Below are positions 1 to 12,921 of a stretch of 64,000 nucleotides of DNA, one piece after another. The number at the start of each line of letters is the position of its first letter. The stretch's first letter is position 1. Location of the stretch: positions 1,674,001-1,738,000 of the forward strand of contig JARKIF010000011.1 in NCBI GenBank assembly GCA_029378245.1, in the 5' to 3' direction. Origin of the DNA: Roridomyces roridus (lineage: Eukaryota > Basidiomycota > Agaricomycetes > Agaricales > Mycenaceae). The translations under genes and the position numbers were made by a program. The notes under the pieces are model-generated. The model searched no databases and was not told the origin of the DNA. It saw only the letters and a program-made list of their open reading frames with translations.

Positions 1-3000
1 ACTCCTCTTGTCGTTTACCATCGTGCATTCCGCCTCGACCTCTAATTCCAGGATGAACGATGGGCATGAAGAGCTCATATCGCCCGTCGGCGGACACTGA
101 AGAATCCATTGTCTGGGACTAGCCCGATACTCGGCACGGATTGGAATTTTGGCATTCTCGAACGTCATCGCTTCGTCAGTCGCTCTTGCTCCGTCTCATA
201 GATTCCCATCGCCCCGTACTTTTCGCACAGAATTCTCTCACGAAGGAGCGGTCTTTTCACCCCCTCCGCTCTTATCTTACGGTCCAGGGTTCTCTTGGGA
301 ACGCCCGTGAGGTTCTGGTCGACATATGAGTTTAGATCCAGGTTCTGGGTGCGGCCACAGCGCGGATTTCATTGACAGATGACAATCCTCGACAGACCGA
401 TCCTCTTTCGACGCGCTGCACGATGTTTTGTGTATCGCTTGGGTATCCTCTCCTCGATTTCCGGTACGTATTGCCGCCCGACGCAATACAAAAGCACTGC
501 AAAGCAATTTCGCTGCATCTGAACTCTGCTACTTACATGGCAACTCCACTAACCTACCTGTCATGCAAATTTGCGCGCACAGTGACCATCTCACCTCGAC
601 CAGACTCGACGGGATGGAGACTCACACACGGTGATCTGCGCATCGACTTTGAACAAGCGCCGATGCAGCTGTCCATCTTTGGCAAGAACTTTGAGCTTGT
701 TGCGCTTGCGGAAGGGAGGGTGCAACTGCGGGAGCCGCCCAAGACGTGGGCAATGCGATTCACAGCTCCGACTCGGAGCACTGGTCATACGCCACCGACT
801 AACTCCGATCATGACCCCGAGACCGAGCCGCTGTACTATGATCCCATCGTGCAGGATTTCCCGTCGTCAGCTGAGGTGCGTGCCGTTGGGCTTTATCTGT
901 CGAGTTCTCGAGCTGATTTACATCTATCTATCATTGACAGAATCGCGGGCAGGAAGTTGCTACGTGTTTTCAGAGCGGGGTTCGGCATGGGGACTTGGAC
1001 TCGGTTGTGTGGAAGTTTCGAGCCAACTCCTTCTCGTATAGCCGAACAAGGAAGGCTTTGATGTTGGCGGCTTTCATTGCCAAGTTTGTGGCGGAGCGGC
1101 AGAATCAAAGTATTCGATGTACTTAGCTTCTGGCTGTTACATTCAGATTTGGTTCTATCCAGAGTTCCCTATCTAAATATTGATTGAGCTCCGGTTGGTT
1201 TGGCCAACGTCAATGTTTCAGTATCGGCTTCCACCCGGCAGTCGAGTAATAATGCTGGATGACTTCTCGGGGTGTGGCCAGGATCGCGCGCGGCGAAAAT
1301 TCGCCACAACAGGAATCACTGGTTAACGTTGTTTTGGGAACGCAGACACGACTTGCAGCATGACGCACCCAAGGACGAGGCATTTACGCGGTCAGAGGGA
1401 GGGGAATTTCAGGGTGCCAGGATCTTTGAGCTAGGGGGTAAGGAGAAGGATGGGCTATATTCTATATTGGGTTGAAACTCAACTGAGCTTGTGTGACCAT
1501 ATTTGACTCCGGATCATTCGGGATCAGAATGTCATGTGACGCCAATGGCCGCTCTTGCCAAGCTCTTGCTCCCTTCTCTGTGTCGAATCTTGTTTGCCCT
1601 CGTCATCGATTTGGCGTTCCAGCGCACACGAATTGTTGTCCGCCCTCTGGAGGAGCAAGCCCACTCGCGTCTCGCCTGTGCCAGCGACCTGTGCTTTCCT
1701 GGCTTGATTTTGGTTTAGTTTCGGCTCATTTTTTGATACCTCTTCCTCTGGGTAAAACGGCGGACCAGGGCATTCTCTACGAGCAGTTCTAATCGAGGCG
1801 TCGCGCATCAGCTTCTCCACGAGCGCGATGTATGATCTTTCTCAATCGCTGGGCGCGTACCATTACTTCACGGGAGTCGATGTCATTCCATTCATGTATT
1901 CGCAGCAACAGAGTGGAGATCGGATTGTAGTTGAGGGACCTTCGACGGGTGCCTCATGAATCCCACAGTGGCGAAAGGCGGTGCCCATTAGCTGCTGTAA
2001 GAAACGAATCACACACAACTCGAATTGAAAACCGTCTAATTGATCTAAACCATCTAGCGGAGGGGAAGTCCATGTGGGGCTCCTGCGCAACTGCGCACTT
2101 TCCTCCGTGAAATTTCCCCGACGTCGAAGCCCAAGGTTCTAGACCCTCGACATATTGGGTCTGGGTCGACCAGGATTCATCGCATCCGGCGTCAGCTTCT
2201 TGGCATTGCCATACTCATTCTTTCCGGATTCTGGAGTTCTGAAAGGAACCGATATAATGTCAAAGTGAGTCTTCTGTCCTTCCTGGCCAATTGTGGGTGG
2301 ATACCTACGAATCAGAACAGGAAGTACGGCGCGGGTACCGGATAGCTGTCTGTGGAAAGGGAACTTATAAGGTAAGAGTCAATACTTGGCCGCGCCAACT
2401 AATTGTCGGTCAAAGACGGGAATATTCCTTCTCGAGACAGCTACTGTAGTATTTCAACCGGATCTTCGGGCCTTGTGGCCTGTGACCCACATCCTTCGAT
2501 TTTCGAACCTTCGAATTACCATATAAGGAAAGCCGCCGAAGGCGGCCCGGAAGATTTGATGGTATCATTGCCTTTTGGGGCAGGAGGCAAGGTCTGTGAC
2601 ATGGGACACTTATTTTGATCCTTCATTTCAGCCGTCGCTGTGACGCGTGACCGAAGATCTGGTCGAAATAGTACAGTAACTTGGGCTGGAGGGTCTGGAC
2701 CATCCGAAGTATTCCTTCTTTGTTTTGATTTTGGACATCTCTGTCAGGGTTCTGCGGCAAGTTACCCGGGACCCCCCAGGGAGGCAAATTGCACTCTCAC
2801 CACACGGATGTATTCAGGAACAGGGCCTAGCCCAAGTAGTCCCGAGGTAAATAGGCACAGTCCCGGACCCACGCTGGAGTCTGCTTCACGCTAGGCCTCG
2901 TTTCAAACTGGTTGAATCCAGCTGCGCCCGACGACTGCAATGAGTCTCCCATCTGGTGAACTGTAATAGCTGGCCGACGCCTACGCTAATTTAACTTGAC

Positions 3001-3602
3001 CACCACGTGTGTGTATCGACTTTTGAGCGATAAGCCTATATTTGACACGTGCGTAGAAACAGATACGACACAATGCATACCAGTTCTGCGACTGATTGAA
3101 TAGTTGCCGGCAGTGGACTACGACGGTTCCTGTCGCTCCGAAGTCATGCCACGACTGTGTACTTCTCTCAACTCCACTAGGAACCCCACTCGAATGGTGC
3201 CCGCGGAGAGAAGCATTCACTATCGACTCCGGCCAGAGGTGCGTCGGCGCTCGTTAGTTGACCGACGCGGAGGTACTACCAAAGTTCTCCGCGGATGACT
3301 GCGTCTACCCCGCAACGAACATTTCTCACCGAGGGCCCGCATTTGGATTTCACCGGATTTGCGTTACATACACATCGGAGACTCGAGTCCAAGTGGTCCT
3401 GGATCGTGCGACGGACGCGGATTTATGTAACGCAAAGTTTCAGGGAGCTCACAGAGACCAGAGAAATGCTCAACTGAGTGTACAAGGGCTCTTCACTCGT
3501 GAAATCTATTCATACAGACAAATAATACACCCAAGAGAAAACATTCTACAACGTCGATTCTAGACGATACAATACAACCTCCAGCACTCTATAGTCTACA
3601 CT
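1..3602. other. Gene-poor stretch
   Basis: No gene could be supported on either strand. Open frames here, the longest being 229 codons at 372-1061 on the plus strand, have no recognisable domain, no signal peptide, no matching intron-exon extension and no low-complexity or motif structure. The sequence is mixed in composition with no obvious inverted or tandem repeat. It probably holds decayed or intergenic DNA. Confidence 0.5.
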
Positions 3603-4645
3603 CTACCGTGGGTGCTTGGTCCTCGGCTTGATCTTATTCCTCCTCAACGAAAGCGGTCTCTCCTTCCCCCTCAACCGTTGATACACACCGCAAGCATTAC
3701 AGACCTGCGCCCCTTCCTTATTCCTCCGCCACACACTCGTTTGCCTCGTCCCACAATGGCTGCACTTCGGTCCTGGATATGCATTTGTGAGAACTCCAAA
3801 GAGATTGGTCGTACGCATTGAAACAAACCTGTATACAGCTCATCTGGCACCTCAGGCTCCCCATCGTCGATATCCGCGTCGATAAGCTCCTGCGGGCGCA
3901 GTCGGTTGCGTTGTTGGAGGTACAACCCGCAGGCGTTGCAGAGTGGACGCTGAGTTGTAGGTTCGCGCCGCCAGAGGGGAGTGCTCGTCACATGGCAGTG
4001 GAAGCACTCCTTCTTGGGGCGCCCAGTATTCGCGTCATCGGTGACCGTGGAGTTACGAGGTCCCGTGGGACGTGAGACGGGTGGGGACTTTGTGGGTGGA
4101 GTGAGGAAATATGTAGGGGACGAGGAGGCGGAGGATGTGTTAGAGGAAGGGTACGGTGATGCCGATGCGTATGATGATGTTGGACTGTGGTTGGGTATGC
4201 CTTGGAGGATTGAGTTCCACTCCGTCGGGTACTCGTCCGACGTCGGCGATTGAGTCCAAATTGCGCCCGCCTGCTGTTTGATCCGAGGGTACGAAGAGGA
4301 CGGATAGGACCACTCCGTGCCGAACGGCAGGTCGAGGACGGGGGTGGTAGGCTCGTACATTGAGATCAGACCGTGCAGGTCCAGACGCGGGCTCAGCGAA
4401 CCCGAGTGCGAGCTTGACGGACGAGTGAGTGGGGGCAGGGACGGAGTTCTGTACTCGGAGTATGTGTTTTCTGCGCCGGTTGAGTGTGCGGAGGGATGTG
4501 TAATGAAAGTATGCCCACCTGGTTCACCCCAGTACGTCGCTGCACGCAGTGTAGGGGACTGGCGAGAAGAGAAGGGTCCTGGGGAGACGGTGCGAGGCGC
4601 CGCTAGCTCGCGGTCGATGATGGCGTTGAAGAGCACGCTGTGCAT
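3603..4645 (-). CDS. Two-finger GATA-type zinc finger transcription factor
   Basis: Encodes a protein of about 328 residues in two exons (4645-3829 and 3772-3603) joined across a 56-nt GT-AG intron; the join is in frame and lies just before the second finger. The first ~190 residues are Ser/Pro/Thr-rich and disordered. Finger 1 is C-F-H-C, an 18-residue loop containing TPLWRR, then C-N-A-C. Finger 2 is C-S-H-C, a 17-residue loop containing TSVWRR, then C-N-A-C, followed by a basic tail (RRNKIKPRTK). These are GATA fingers, so the protein should bind WGATAR-like sites in the nucleus. Fungal GATA factors control nitrogen use, light response and siderophore/iron genes. The two-finger layout recalls the Urbs1/SRE iron repressors, but the 18+17 loop combination and the short spacer differ from those, so the target pathway is not assigned. 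No neighbouring gene suggests a role. Confidence 0.9.
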
Positions 4646-7600
4646 TCTCTAGATGGATGGGTGGGCGAAAATGAAGTCCGGCAGTTCGTTTATGTACTCG
4701 TCGAGTTTTGATCGCACACCCAATCGGAGATCCACATTAACCCAAAACACACTAGACACCGCCCCAATCGGTGAATACGCTTTTAGCCGCTGACATCCCA
4801 CTGGTTCTCACAGATGATCTTCAACGCCCCCATGCGTCCGACGGCGGCTACGAGTTGGTTCTTCGAGTTTCCACTTGTTCGACGACGGTTTAATTACGTA
4901 GGGGCGGCGTTGCGCCCACGGGGAACTCCCTATGCAATACTTTTGGTACCCGCACATTGATAGCGCTGCCGCCGGCCTGGAAGACTGTAGGCCCACTTAA
5001 ACATAAATGAATGCAAGTCTGGATTTGCGTTTCATTCCATTGGGACACAACGAGGCATGATTGGCAGCTTGGAATACACATCTAACCCCGCAAGGGAAAC
5101 ACGAAAATTGGGACAGGCTGCGCGGGTATTCCTTACGGCGACGAGTCCACAAAATCATCCGTAGAATATGTTCTCCTTCTCTTGTGGTGCACGGCCCCCG
5201 CCATATCGCGAGACCTGCCTCCGCGGACGGATGGTGTTGCATTGGAGTCTATATACGGAAGAAAAGGGTAAGAAATTTGGCCGTGGATCCCGGTCCGAAG
5301 AGCCTGAGAACCATCAATGATCGGGACGGCCCAGCCGAGCCACTCGGCTTTCTGTGGATGCCCGGCGAATTTGCGGCGCAAGGTCAAGACACCGCCGGCG
5401 TGAACTTCACAGCGGCGACTAAGTATGTATATGGAATGGCGCGCGTTGTGAAGCAGGGTCCCCTCTTGTCGTTAGTTTGCCTCTCGGGTACTTAGCCAAG
5501 ACAGGATGCATGACGCCGGCCGCCGAAGAACTCTTACTTTTTAAATGGACAGTTGATTCTTTATCAGATCGGCATCAAGGCCGTGATGCTGGATCAGAAT
5601 CTATTGATGTTTCGTGCAAGATTTGCTATCGCGCATCGGTGCCGTCAGTTGGATAGCAGTCTGAATGCAATAGCACTTTTGCTGCCTACTCTCGCACTTC
5701 CGCGCGAGGACATCTCTATATTGACGGGTAGAAATCCGGTCAAAAGCCGGTCGGTGCCGGCGACTTTCTTGATCGCCGATCTTCCTCCGTCATCGTCCGT
5801 CTTCGATATCGACGCTGTCTGCCAAGTGTCAGTTCCCGCTCTCCGGGCCAATCCTCCGAAAACAAAATTACTCGGGCGTCAGGGCACCAAGTTGGCAAGT
5901 GAGGTGTTCCGCTGTCGGGTGTGGGTGGTGTCAGTCTCCACGCAATTGCCGATAACATTGGACCCCAAGCAATTCCGGGCGCCCCCGCCGACAATCTCTG
6001 GTGCGCAAATCACAAGGCATCCGCGCGCGAGAAGCGACGCAACGGATCATTAATCTTGAATGGTCGCCGATCCACCCACGACGCTCGTTTATTGGACACC
6101 GATAGCGCCCTGTTGAGTGCCCGGTTGCTAGATATCAGTGTAGGATGTGCGTGACAATAACGAACCTGGCTGTCAACTGGCTGTGCGTGCTATTAGAGTG
6201 ACAGAACATCAGGCAATCAGGCCCGTGGTTCCGAATTGTCTTCCGGTGTCGGCGTTCAAGTCCGCCGTCGCGGTTGACCACCGAAAATCCCTTCTGCACA
6301 TGACAATCGATCGTCGTCGGAGTCCCGTATAATTAAATGCCTCAGCATTGTCTCCTCCCCTCCTCGAGGCTCGAGCTCTGGAACTCAAACAGACGGCTGG
6401 TTTCAGCTTGCCATTCGGCGGATCAAATCCTCGAGCCCCACGTACCTATGATTCTCCCCGACGCTGAACATCAAGAAGCTATTTTGTCTTCCATCACGGC
6501 GAACACACTCGATCTTCGCCCGCTTAACCCGCTCGTAAGTCGTGAGTCTACCAAGTACCCGCTCCTATCACACGTCACACCATTCACTCCATCCCTGCGC
6601 AGGCGCCCGGAAAAATCCGCGCTCAGATTGAAGCACTCAGGGCTCAATACTTAGGTCATCAAGAAATCGGAAGTCCAAGGTCGTTTGTCGGCGGAGGACT
6701 CTGTCTTCAGCCGCCACTGGTTCGAATTCGTGCCTGGCGTGGCTGCAATATTGGGGTCCTGGGGAGGTTCTGGCCCCGAACGCACGGATACTGTACCGGT
6801 TTGAAAAGATTCAGCCATTAGCTCTGTTGAGTTTACTGTCCCTGTCCATCGAAATAGTTCCGTTCTAAATCAGGAGAGTCGAGGCGTAGTTACTCCTGGA
6901 TCCGGAGCTCCAGTGCTACCTGACATACACCTGGAATCTACCAGGCAAACCTCGAGGCACCTGCACCTCTGGCTGTCATTTCTGGCGCACGCCACCCACC
7001 AGTGCCTCGGGTCGGGTGCCGGACAATCGGTGAGTCAGCGGTCTATACAACTGACTAACAAGTAGTTGTATAGAACTCTATAATACTTACACCCCGGCGC
7101 CGCCGCTCTCAATATTATGTCTTTCTCACGGATGATCCTCGTCAATTAACTTCTTCTCATCCCCGGTCATCAACGGAGACCACATCCCGCGCCACGAATT
7201 CAAATGGATAATATCAGGGAAGGTGAGTTAGGCGCTGGGTGAGGTGAACTTGTGGAGTGGAGTGGAGTTCTGAACCTCAGTTCCCTAGTATGATGTGCTC
7301 GTCATGAGCGGGATCCATTTGCATCACCGTCACGCCAAGTTCGGTTTGGAATTTCGGTCGCCGACGACAACGTGGACTGCGGAAGACTTGCGGACCGCTG
7401 GCAAACGTTTCTGAGAACGACTCGATGCTCGATGGCCAGCCATCAATGTAATTTTGCAACATATTGGTGTCTGGGTCCTGGATTTCAGGGGACGAGGGCT
7501 AGGTATGTGCCACTCACAGTGAGGTGTAACTTACAACACCATGGTGGAACGGTCCCACTGGAGCATGGGTTCTCCAGTGGAACAAAGCTCATATTTTCAA

Positions 7601-9510
7601 CACTGGCGGATTCAGCGTAGCAGTGAATTGTAACAGGCGCGTCTCTCCATCACTCCATCACTTTCCTTTTCTGCTCGCTCTTCCGCTCCCCTCCTTCCCA
7701 ATTCCATTTCAACAACCTCACTACCTACCATATTTATTTCTCAGTGTCTTGCGGAGCGCGACCGTTGCCGCCGACTAAGTATTTCATTCCCTACGAAACA
7801 TCCCTCCACACTCATTACTATGACTACATGGACTTGCAGTATATAAACGACAATTGTACGTAGTGTACAGGCAGAAATACCAAACCCTACGCCAGTCACT
7901 CTCGTCTGAACCGTGTGCCGAGACTCGCCTGTCACACTCTCGTCACATGAATGGTGCCTTCGTTCGATTCAGGCTGCGGCATTACGCCGGAGTTGAATAT
8001 AAGATGTTTTCTAGCATTTTAATCTGCGCATCTGTAAGTTGGAAGGACAGCCAGAATCTTCAACATAGGAAATCGGGATGAGAGATACCAGCGGCCAAGC
8101 ACGTACATAATGACAGTCCGAAGACTCACAACGGCTGTATGACCGCGACAAGGCCCTCTTCCTCGTTCGCTTCGGCGATGGGACCCTGGTTACCCACGGG
8201 TGATTAATTTTGTCCCTCTTGCCCTGCAGAATTATGGGGACTTTTTTTGTGAGGGAAAGAAACTGATAGGTATATTCATCTAGGTAAGCTTGTACTTATA
8301 CTGGTAGCTTATCTACAATATGAAATAGTGAGTAGCTGACACAGGGGAATAAATGAAAATAGAGATAGGTAGAACCATTCAGGATGGATGGAGTAATTAA
8401 TCAGGGTGAATGGAAGATATGTTCAGGATGTTGAACAGGGAGTTTCAAACCAAGGAAATGAGTAGCTCTGCAGGGATCAATCCTACAACAACTTTCCACT
8501 CCAGCAGCCGGCTCCAACAAAAGTCTGCCCGTTTGAAACGGCGCGACAGTACATTGGAAGGTAAGTATCGTTTTGTTCTATCACCAGGGGCACAGTGACG
8601 CATCCAAAGACAAAACGGTTCAGTATCTGCTTCAGCTCGATACCCCGGCATTATAATGCAACAAGGCGGTCCACCACTCCGTTCGATTCGGCGCGGGACA
8701 TTGGGTGGGTCGATTGTGCTGTCCCTTTTTCTCAGCCTTCTCCACGTTGGACGGAATCCAAGACGCACTGCGCACAGATATGTACTCGCTATCAGGACAA
8801 TATCAAGATTGTGCCAATGACACCGTCAGTCGCATTCGCCGCGAGCTGGAGAAGCAAAAAAAGGCAAGGGTCACGCAAACTCCCAGCCGAATGATCGCGG
8901 CACTGTACTGGTCATGAATTACCAACGTGAGACAGACAGTTCGAATAAAAAAAGAACCGTCGGTACGTCGGCCCCCGACATGCAACGAGGTCCACTTGGC
9001 CGTTCGACTCGGCGTTGGGATATTTCATCTTGATAGCAACCTTTTTCGAGACTTTCCCGAACAACGCGTCGGCAAGTTTAAGCTGGAGGGATGGGCAGAA
9101 TGTGGTCCACCTACAAGTTAAAGGGTCAGAGTCAGCACAGAAAACCCCGGGAAACCCACCGTCGACATCGTGCTACTAGCACCCTGCATGTTAGTTCATC
9201 CGTACACACTCCGCAGAAAAAGTCGGAGCACCCACAAGCCTCCATGCACCAAGCATTTGCTCTTCTTCCCGTTCGATTCGGCTTGGGTGATAAACAAGGT
9301 CAAGAAATACCAGCGTTCCTTTTTTGCGCACGACCCACCTCTTCGGCAGCGAACAAGAAACCAGAGGCAGACAATAAACGTACATTGTTTCAGCAAAGCA
9401 AATGGTACATGTATACATACACGAGATATTATACAACACATACCTATATACACTCCAGTCAGCAACCATCCTCTTCACAGCAAACAAAACTCACAGAAAC
9501 TTCCCACAAT
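4646..9510. other. Long gene-poor stretch
   Basis: I see no supportable gene in nearly 4.9 kb. Open frames (for example 5061-5495 and 5553-6053, plus) have no domain, signal peptide or exon structure that continues them. The only structured feature is a recurring 13-base hairpin motif near 8.7-9.3 kb, listed separately. A pyrimidine-rich tract at about 7660-7740 resembles a fungal promoter region but no gene follows it. Confidence 0.5.
8679..9281 (+). repeat. Three spaced copies of a CCGTTCGAYTCGG hairpin motif
   Basis: The 13-mer CCGTTCGAYTCGG occurs at 8679, 9000 and 9269, all on the plus strand, spaced 321 and 269 bp apart. Each is preceded 20-35 bp upstream by an ATGCAMCRAG-like string, so these look like three degenerate copies of a longer ~300-bp unit. 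The motif is a small hairpin with a CCG/CGG stem and a TTCGAYT loop. Two more exact copies lie at 49019 and 50521, also on the plus strand. Function unknown. Confidence 0.55.
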
Positions 9511-10562
9511 TCACTTTGTCGCCTCATTCTTCATCGCCCTTAACACACTCCACTCGGGCAACCCAAACCTCCCGGGCAAACTGGCCCAAAACGTCTGCAA
9601 CGCCCTTTCATACTGCGCATGCATAACCCCCATACATGCATGACAAACAGCCAAATCACTCCAATCGTGATCATCCACGAGGTTCAACAGCGCAACGTGA
9701 TGATGAGAGCGCCACGCCTCCGTCTCGCGTCTGAGGGAGAGCCGATTCGCCCGACACGCTACGTGGCGCGTGCATCCAGGGATGATCTCGGGTACCCAGA
9801 GGAACTCGAGCAGATCGGCGGCAGCTGCGGTCACAAACGCAAGCGTCTGCTCCAGACATTGCAGCGCGTCATCCGGGTGGAGTTGATAACGCGTTTCCTC
9901 CGTCTGGTCGTCGTGGGCGTGAGATTTATCTCTCGGGAGGGAGACGCCGCGCAAGAGCTGCTTGGTGTTCAAACGCGAGCAGGCTTTGTACATGGCATAG
10001 GGTAAGACCCAGTTGATGCCCATGTCCCGTGCCAGGACGATGACGGGGATGAGGAGCGTGTTGTCGAGTTCCCAGGAGGGGAAGCGCGTGACTTCGGAGA
10101 GGTCCATCGGGAAAGCGGAGGAGAAGTGGACGAGAGCGCGTTTGTACAGCTCCTCCGTTTGGTACTTAGAGCTCAGCCGCAGGATGCTCGAGACGGTGGG
10201 AAAGTCGGTGCGGGCGGGGAATGGGGGAAAGAATCTGGATCAAGTCGATTAGCAGGTTTAAGGGCGGCACGGATCATGACGCACTCGTAAAGGAACATGG
10301 CTTTCAGAAATACATTCAAATCCTTCGCTGAGTCGGGGACGTGGACGAGAGGGACACCATCCATGAGCTCTGCATCCGGGGGTTGTGGGAAACTGAGCAT
10401 GTCTCGAAAGACGGGAGAACGGTCGGCGAGGAAGCCGCCGTAGACACGGAAGCACGTCTGGTCGGCCTGCAGTATCAGGTTGCCGTCAGAGAAATGGAGC
10501 TCGGTAGAGTAAGAGCGTGTGAGTGGCGTGGTGGCGCCGAGGAGATGGGAGCAGTTCTCCAT
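9511..10562 (-). CDS. BTB/POZ domain protein
   Basis: Encodes about 333 residues in two exons (10562-10285 and 10234-9511) joined across a 50-nt intron; the joined reading LYE|FFPPFPARTDFPTVSSI is continuous with the downstream frame. The N-terminal half is a BTB fold: an LHFSDGNLILQAD strand, FRVYGGFLADRSPVFRDML, then DLNVFLKAMFLYE. This matches the large Agaricomycete BTB family with the usual KY..EELYKRALVHLSS helix after the intron. The C-terminal half is the family's helical tail, with a CHACMG cysteine pair and an ALQTFWASLPGRFGLPEW ending. BTB domains dimerise and can act as cullin-3 adaptors; the specific partner cannot be read from the sequence. The gene is intact and has no obvious functional link to its neighbours. 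Confidence 0.9.
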
Positions 10563-11085
10563 GGCCGCCGTGTTTGGATGGGTGTGGATGCCAGTGGGTG
10601 AGGCAGAGGGTAGCCAGCCCTCACCCGCGGGAGTGGGTGTCGATGATGGTGAGAGCGAAGGAGTGACGAGTTGTTTAGAGACAAAAGAAGATCACACAGC
10701 CACACTGTATCAGCCAATCACAACGAGTCAATTGCTCACTGCGGTGACCTGCAAATCGAGAAAATGTGATTTTTTTTGCAGTACCTCAGTTCTGCGACGA
10801 TATGTAAAAATCACAAACGGACAAGCAAGGCGCCGGGATCAATTGAAGAAGAACCTTCAAATTTCTACCACTCTCCCACAGTGGACCCACAGTCACACTT
10901 CCACGGCTCGTATCACAACCTCGACCCACCCGCAATGGCAACCTGACATCGCTGAATCGAGCCGCGAGTCTCAGCCTCTCGGGGAACTCCACGCACCTGT
11001 ATTGGAAATTTGGATGTGCATGTCTGAAAACGCACAAAGTCAAACTGCATAAGTACTGCATTGGTCGAGAAACTTGGAATCCCTA
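10563..11085. other. Intergenic region between BTB and MFS genes
   Basis: A 0.5-kb stretch between two minus-strand genes. It should hold the promoter of the BTB gene and the 3' region of the MFS gene. No further gene, tRNA or repeat is visible. Confidence 0.5.
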
Positions 11086-11985
11086 CTATTCGGCAAACAT
11101 ATGCAGCCAAGCAATGGGACAGACTGAAAAGACCACCAAGAGCGCCGTTCCAACCCCGGCAGTCGCGTTGAAGCTGGTGGCTCTGATCAAGTTGGGAAGC
11201 CTACGTAGCGGGTCGAAATAAAACATCAGGGTGGAAATCAACGGTTTCTGCTCACCAGAACGGTCCAATGAATCCCCAGATTTGGTGTACAAAGACGATG
11301 AACACGCCAACGGCCGCTGCATCTGGTCGGTAGCAGTCAACCGCGTACGTGATCAACACCGTCGTAATGAGCTGCTTCCCCACAGACGCAATCGTCACTC
11401 CAACCAGAGGTGTGATGTTCCATTTCGATCCCGCACGCCCGACTTGTACGAGGAAGACGACCACGCCAATGATGGAGAGCACGAAACCAGGATAGGCGAG
11501 CCACAGACTATGTTCCGGCCGATGGGCAGCCATTTTCTCCTTCGACTTTCCACGACGGTACATCCACCAATCACTGACCCGACCACCCAGTTGCTCGCCG
11601 ATGAGACTGCCAACGATGACAGAGAGGAATTGGAGTCCGACTTGCTGCGTGTTGAGGTGGAACTTTTCGGGGAATATTTGTGGCATGAGAATCGTAGGCA
11701 TGACACTTGCCCAGAGGAAGATCATGGCGTAGGAGATTGCGGGGAAGCAGACACGGGGTGAGAATATGTACCGGAAGGGATGGATGAAGTCGAAAAGGGT
11801 GATTAGAGAGGGCATGGGGTCCAAGTCGATCGTCCCATGCCGCTCCAGGAGGTACTGTCGATGGTCCTCGCTCAGGGATGCCGTCGAAGGCTGCATACTT
11901 ATGGTCAACAAAATCATCGAAGAGACATGCTAAAGCCACACACCGACGAGATTCCCTTCTCCATATCGCTGGACTTGCTCTCCAT
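11086..11985 (-). CDS. MFS transporter lacking transmembrane helices 1-6
   Basis: Three exons (11985-11944, 11890-11256, 11200-11086; introns of 53 and 55 nt) join in frame into about 263 residues, roughly half the usual ~500 of fungal drug:H+ antiporter-type MFS proteins. The N-terminus is a normal cytoplasmic leader (MESKSSDMEKGISS, then ..QYLLERHGTIDLDPMPS). In relatives the GT(I/V)DLDP(I/M)PS element comes just before helix 1. Here it is followed directly by LITLFDFIHPFRYIFSPRV, the loop that normally precedes helix 7. Helices 7-12 follow: VCFPAISYAMIFLW, VGLQFLSVIVGSLIGEQLGG, the HSLWLAYPGFVLSIIGVVVF segment, then GVTIASVGKQLITTVLITYA, VHQIWGFIGPFW and GTALLVVFSVCPIAWL. The frame is uninterrupted, so an in-frame internal deletion of roughly 600-700 bp is inferred. 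The product is unlikely to transport alone. Confidence 0.8.
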
Positions 11986-12921
11986 TTCGACGGAAGGTCG
12001 ACGAGAAACTGGAGTGGTGGGGAATAGATAACGGAACCGGCGGTTAAATATGTTCCCAACAGACGCCGTGGACTCCAAGCACATGTGCGGGGGTGTCAGC
12101 CTTCTTGGGGTCTCGTGCGATAAACCGGTAAAGGAAATGTCTTCCGAATTGAATTGGTGGTCGCATGCAAAAGCCAGCAGACAGAGAGGTATAATTCAGA
12201 TCTACTCGCGACTGCCCTGGATGAAATGGAGGGGTAGAAGTAGATGACAACGGTAGCTATATGCCGTGGGATGTGTACTAGGAGTGCCCGCGAGAAGTGA
12301 TTGCGAGAATGGATCGGCGCCCACTCGTATCGGCGGCGATAGCTTGATTATGTAGTTGCAGGTAGTTGCGTCAGCAGTCAAAGCTGAAGGCGGCCGTAAT
12401 CTTTTCCCTAGCCGACGGAAAATACACGGAACTCGAACGAGACGCCCCTGAGCTAGCATGGTGTCCGTGTGATTTGAGCAACTTGATGGCGAGACTCTAT
12501 GTAGCCAGACGAGGGAACCAGAGCCCGAGAGCCTAAGGCTAGAAGTAGGTCTCCGTGAGCATTCGATGGCACGTTGAAGCGCAGATACAGGCAGGAGCAG
12601 GCTTGCGAAGAAGAAGTCAAGAATCTCTGGGTGCCGGTCTTGGCGATGATCTAGCCACGGAGTCGGTCCAACGGAAGTCCCGTGAGTAACTTGGAGGAGG
12701 AGAAAGATTTACGGCCTCGGAGACACTGGGCCTTGCACCGGACAGCGGCCACTGAACGGCACGCCACGCACATCGTGGTTTGAGACAAGAGCCATTGATC
12801 AGATCACAATTTCGATTTCGGTGATTTCGAACCCCAGTTCAACCGTTTGATTGGACTTGCAAGCGGCAACACAGGTTTCCGGACAATTAATTATCATCAC
12901 CTGGACCTTCAAATACGCGAA
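11986..12921. other. Intergenic region upstream of the shortened MFS gene
   Basis: No gene is visible. The deleted N-terminal half of the MFS transporter is not found here on either strand, so it was lost rather than moved to this interval. A short pyrimidine-rich tract near 12800-12920 precedes the 3' end of the FAD oxidoreductase gene. Confidence 0.5.

Noticed and set aside
372..1061. 229-codon open frame
   Set aside because: No domain, signal peptide or continuing exon, and overlapping open frames on both strands. Length alone is not enough in GC-balanced DNA.
5061..6053. Two plus-strand frames of 144 and 166 codons
   Set aside because: No motif, no plausible splice extension and opposite-strand frames of similar length.
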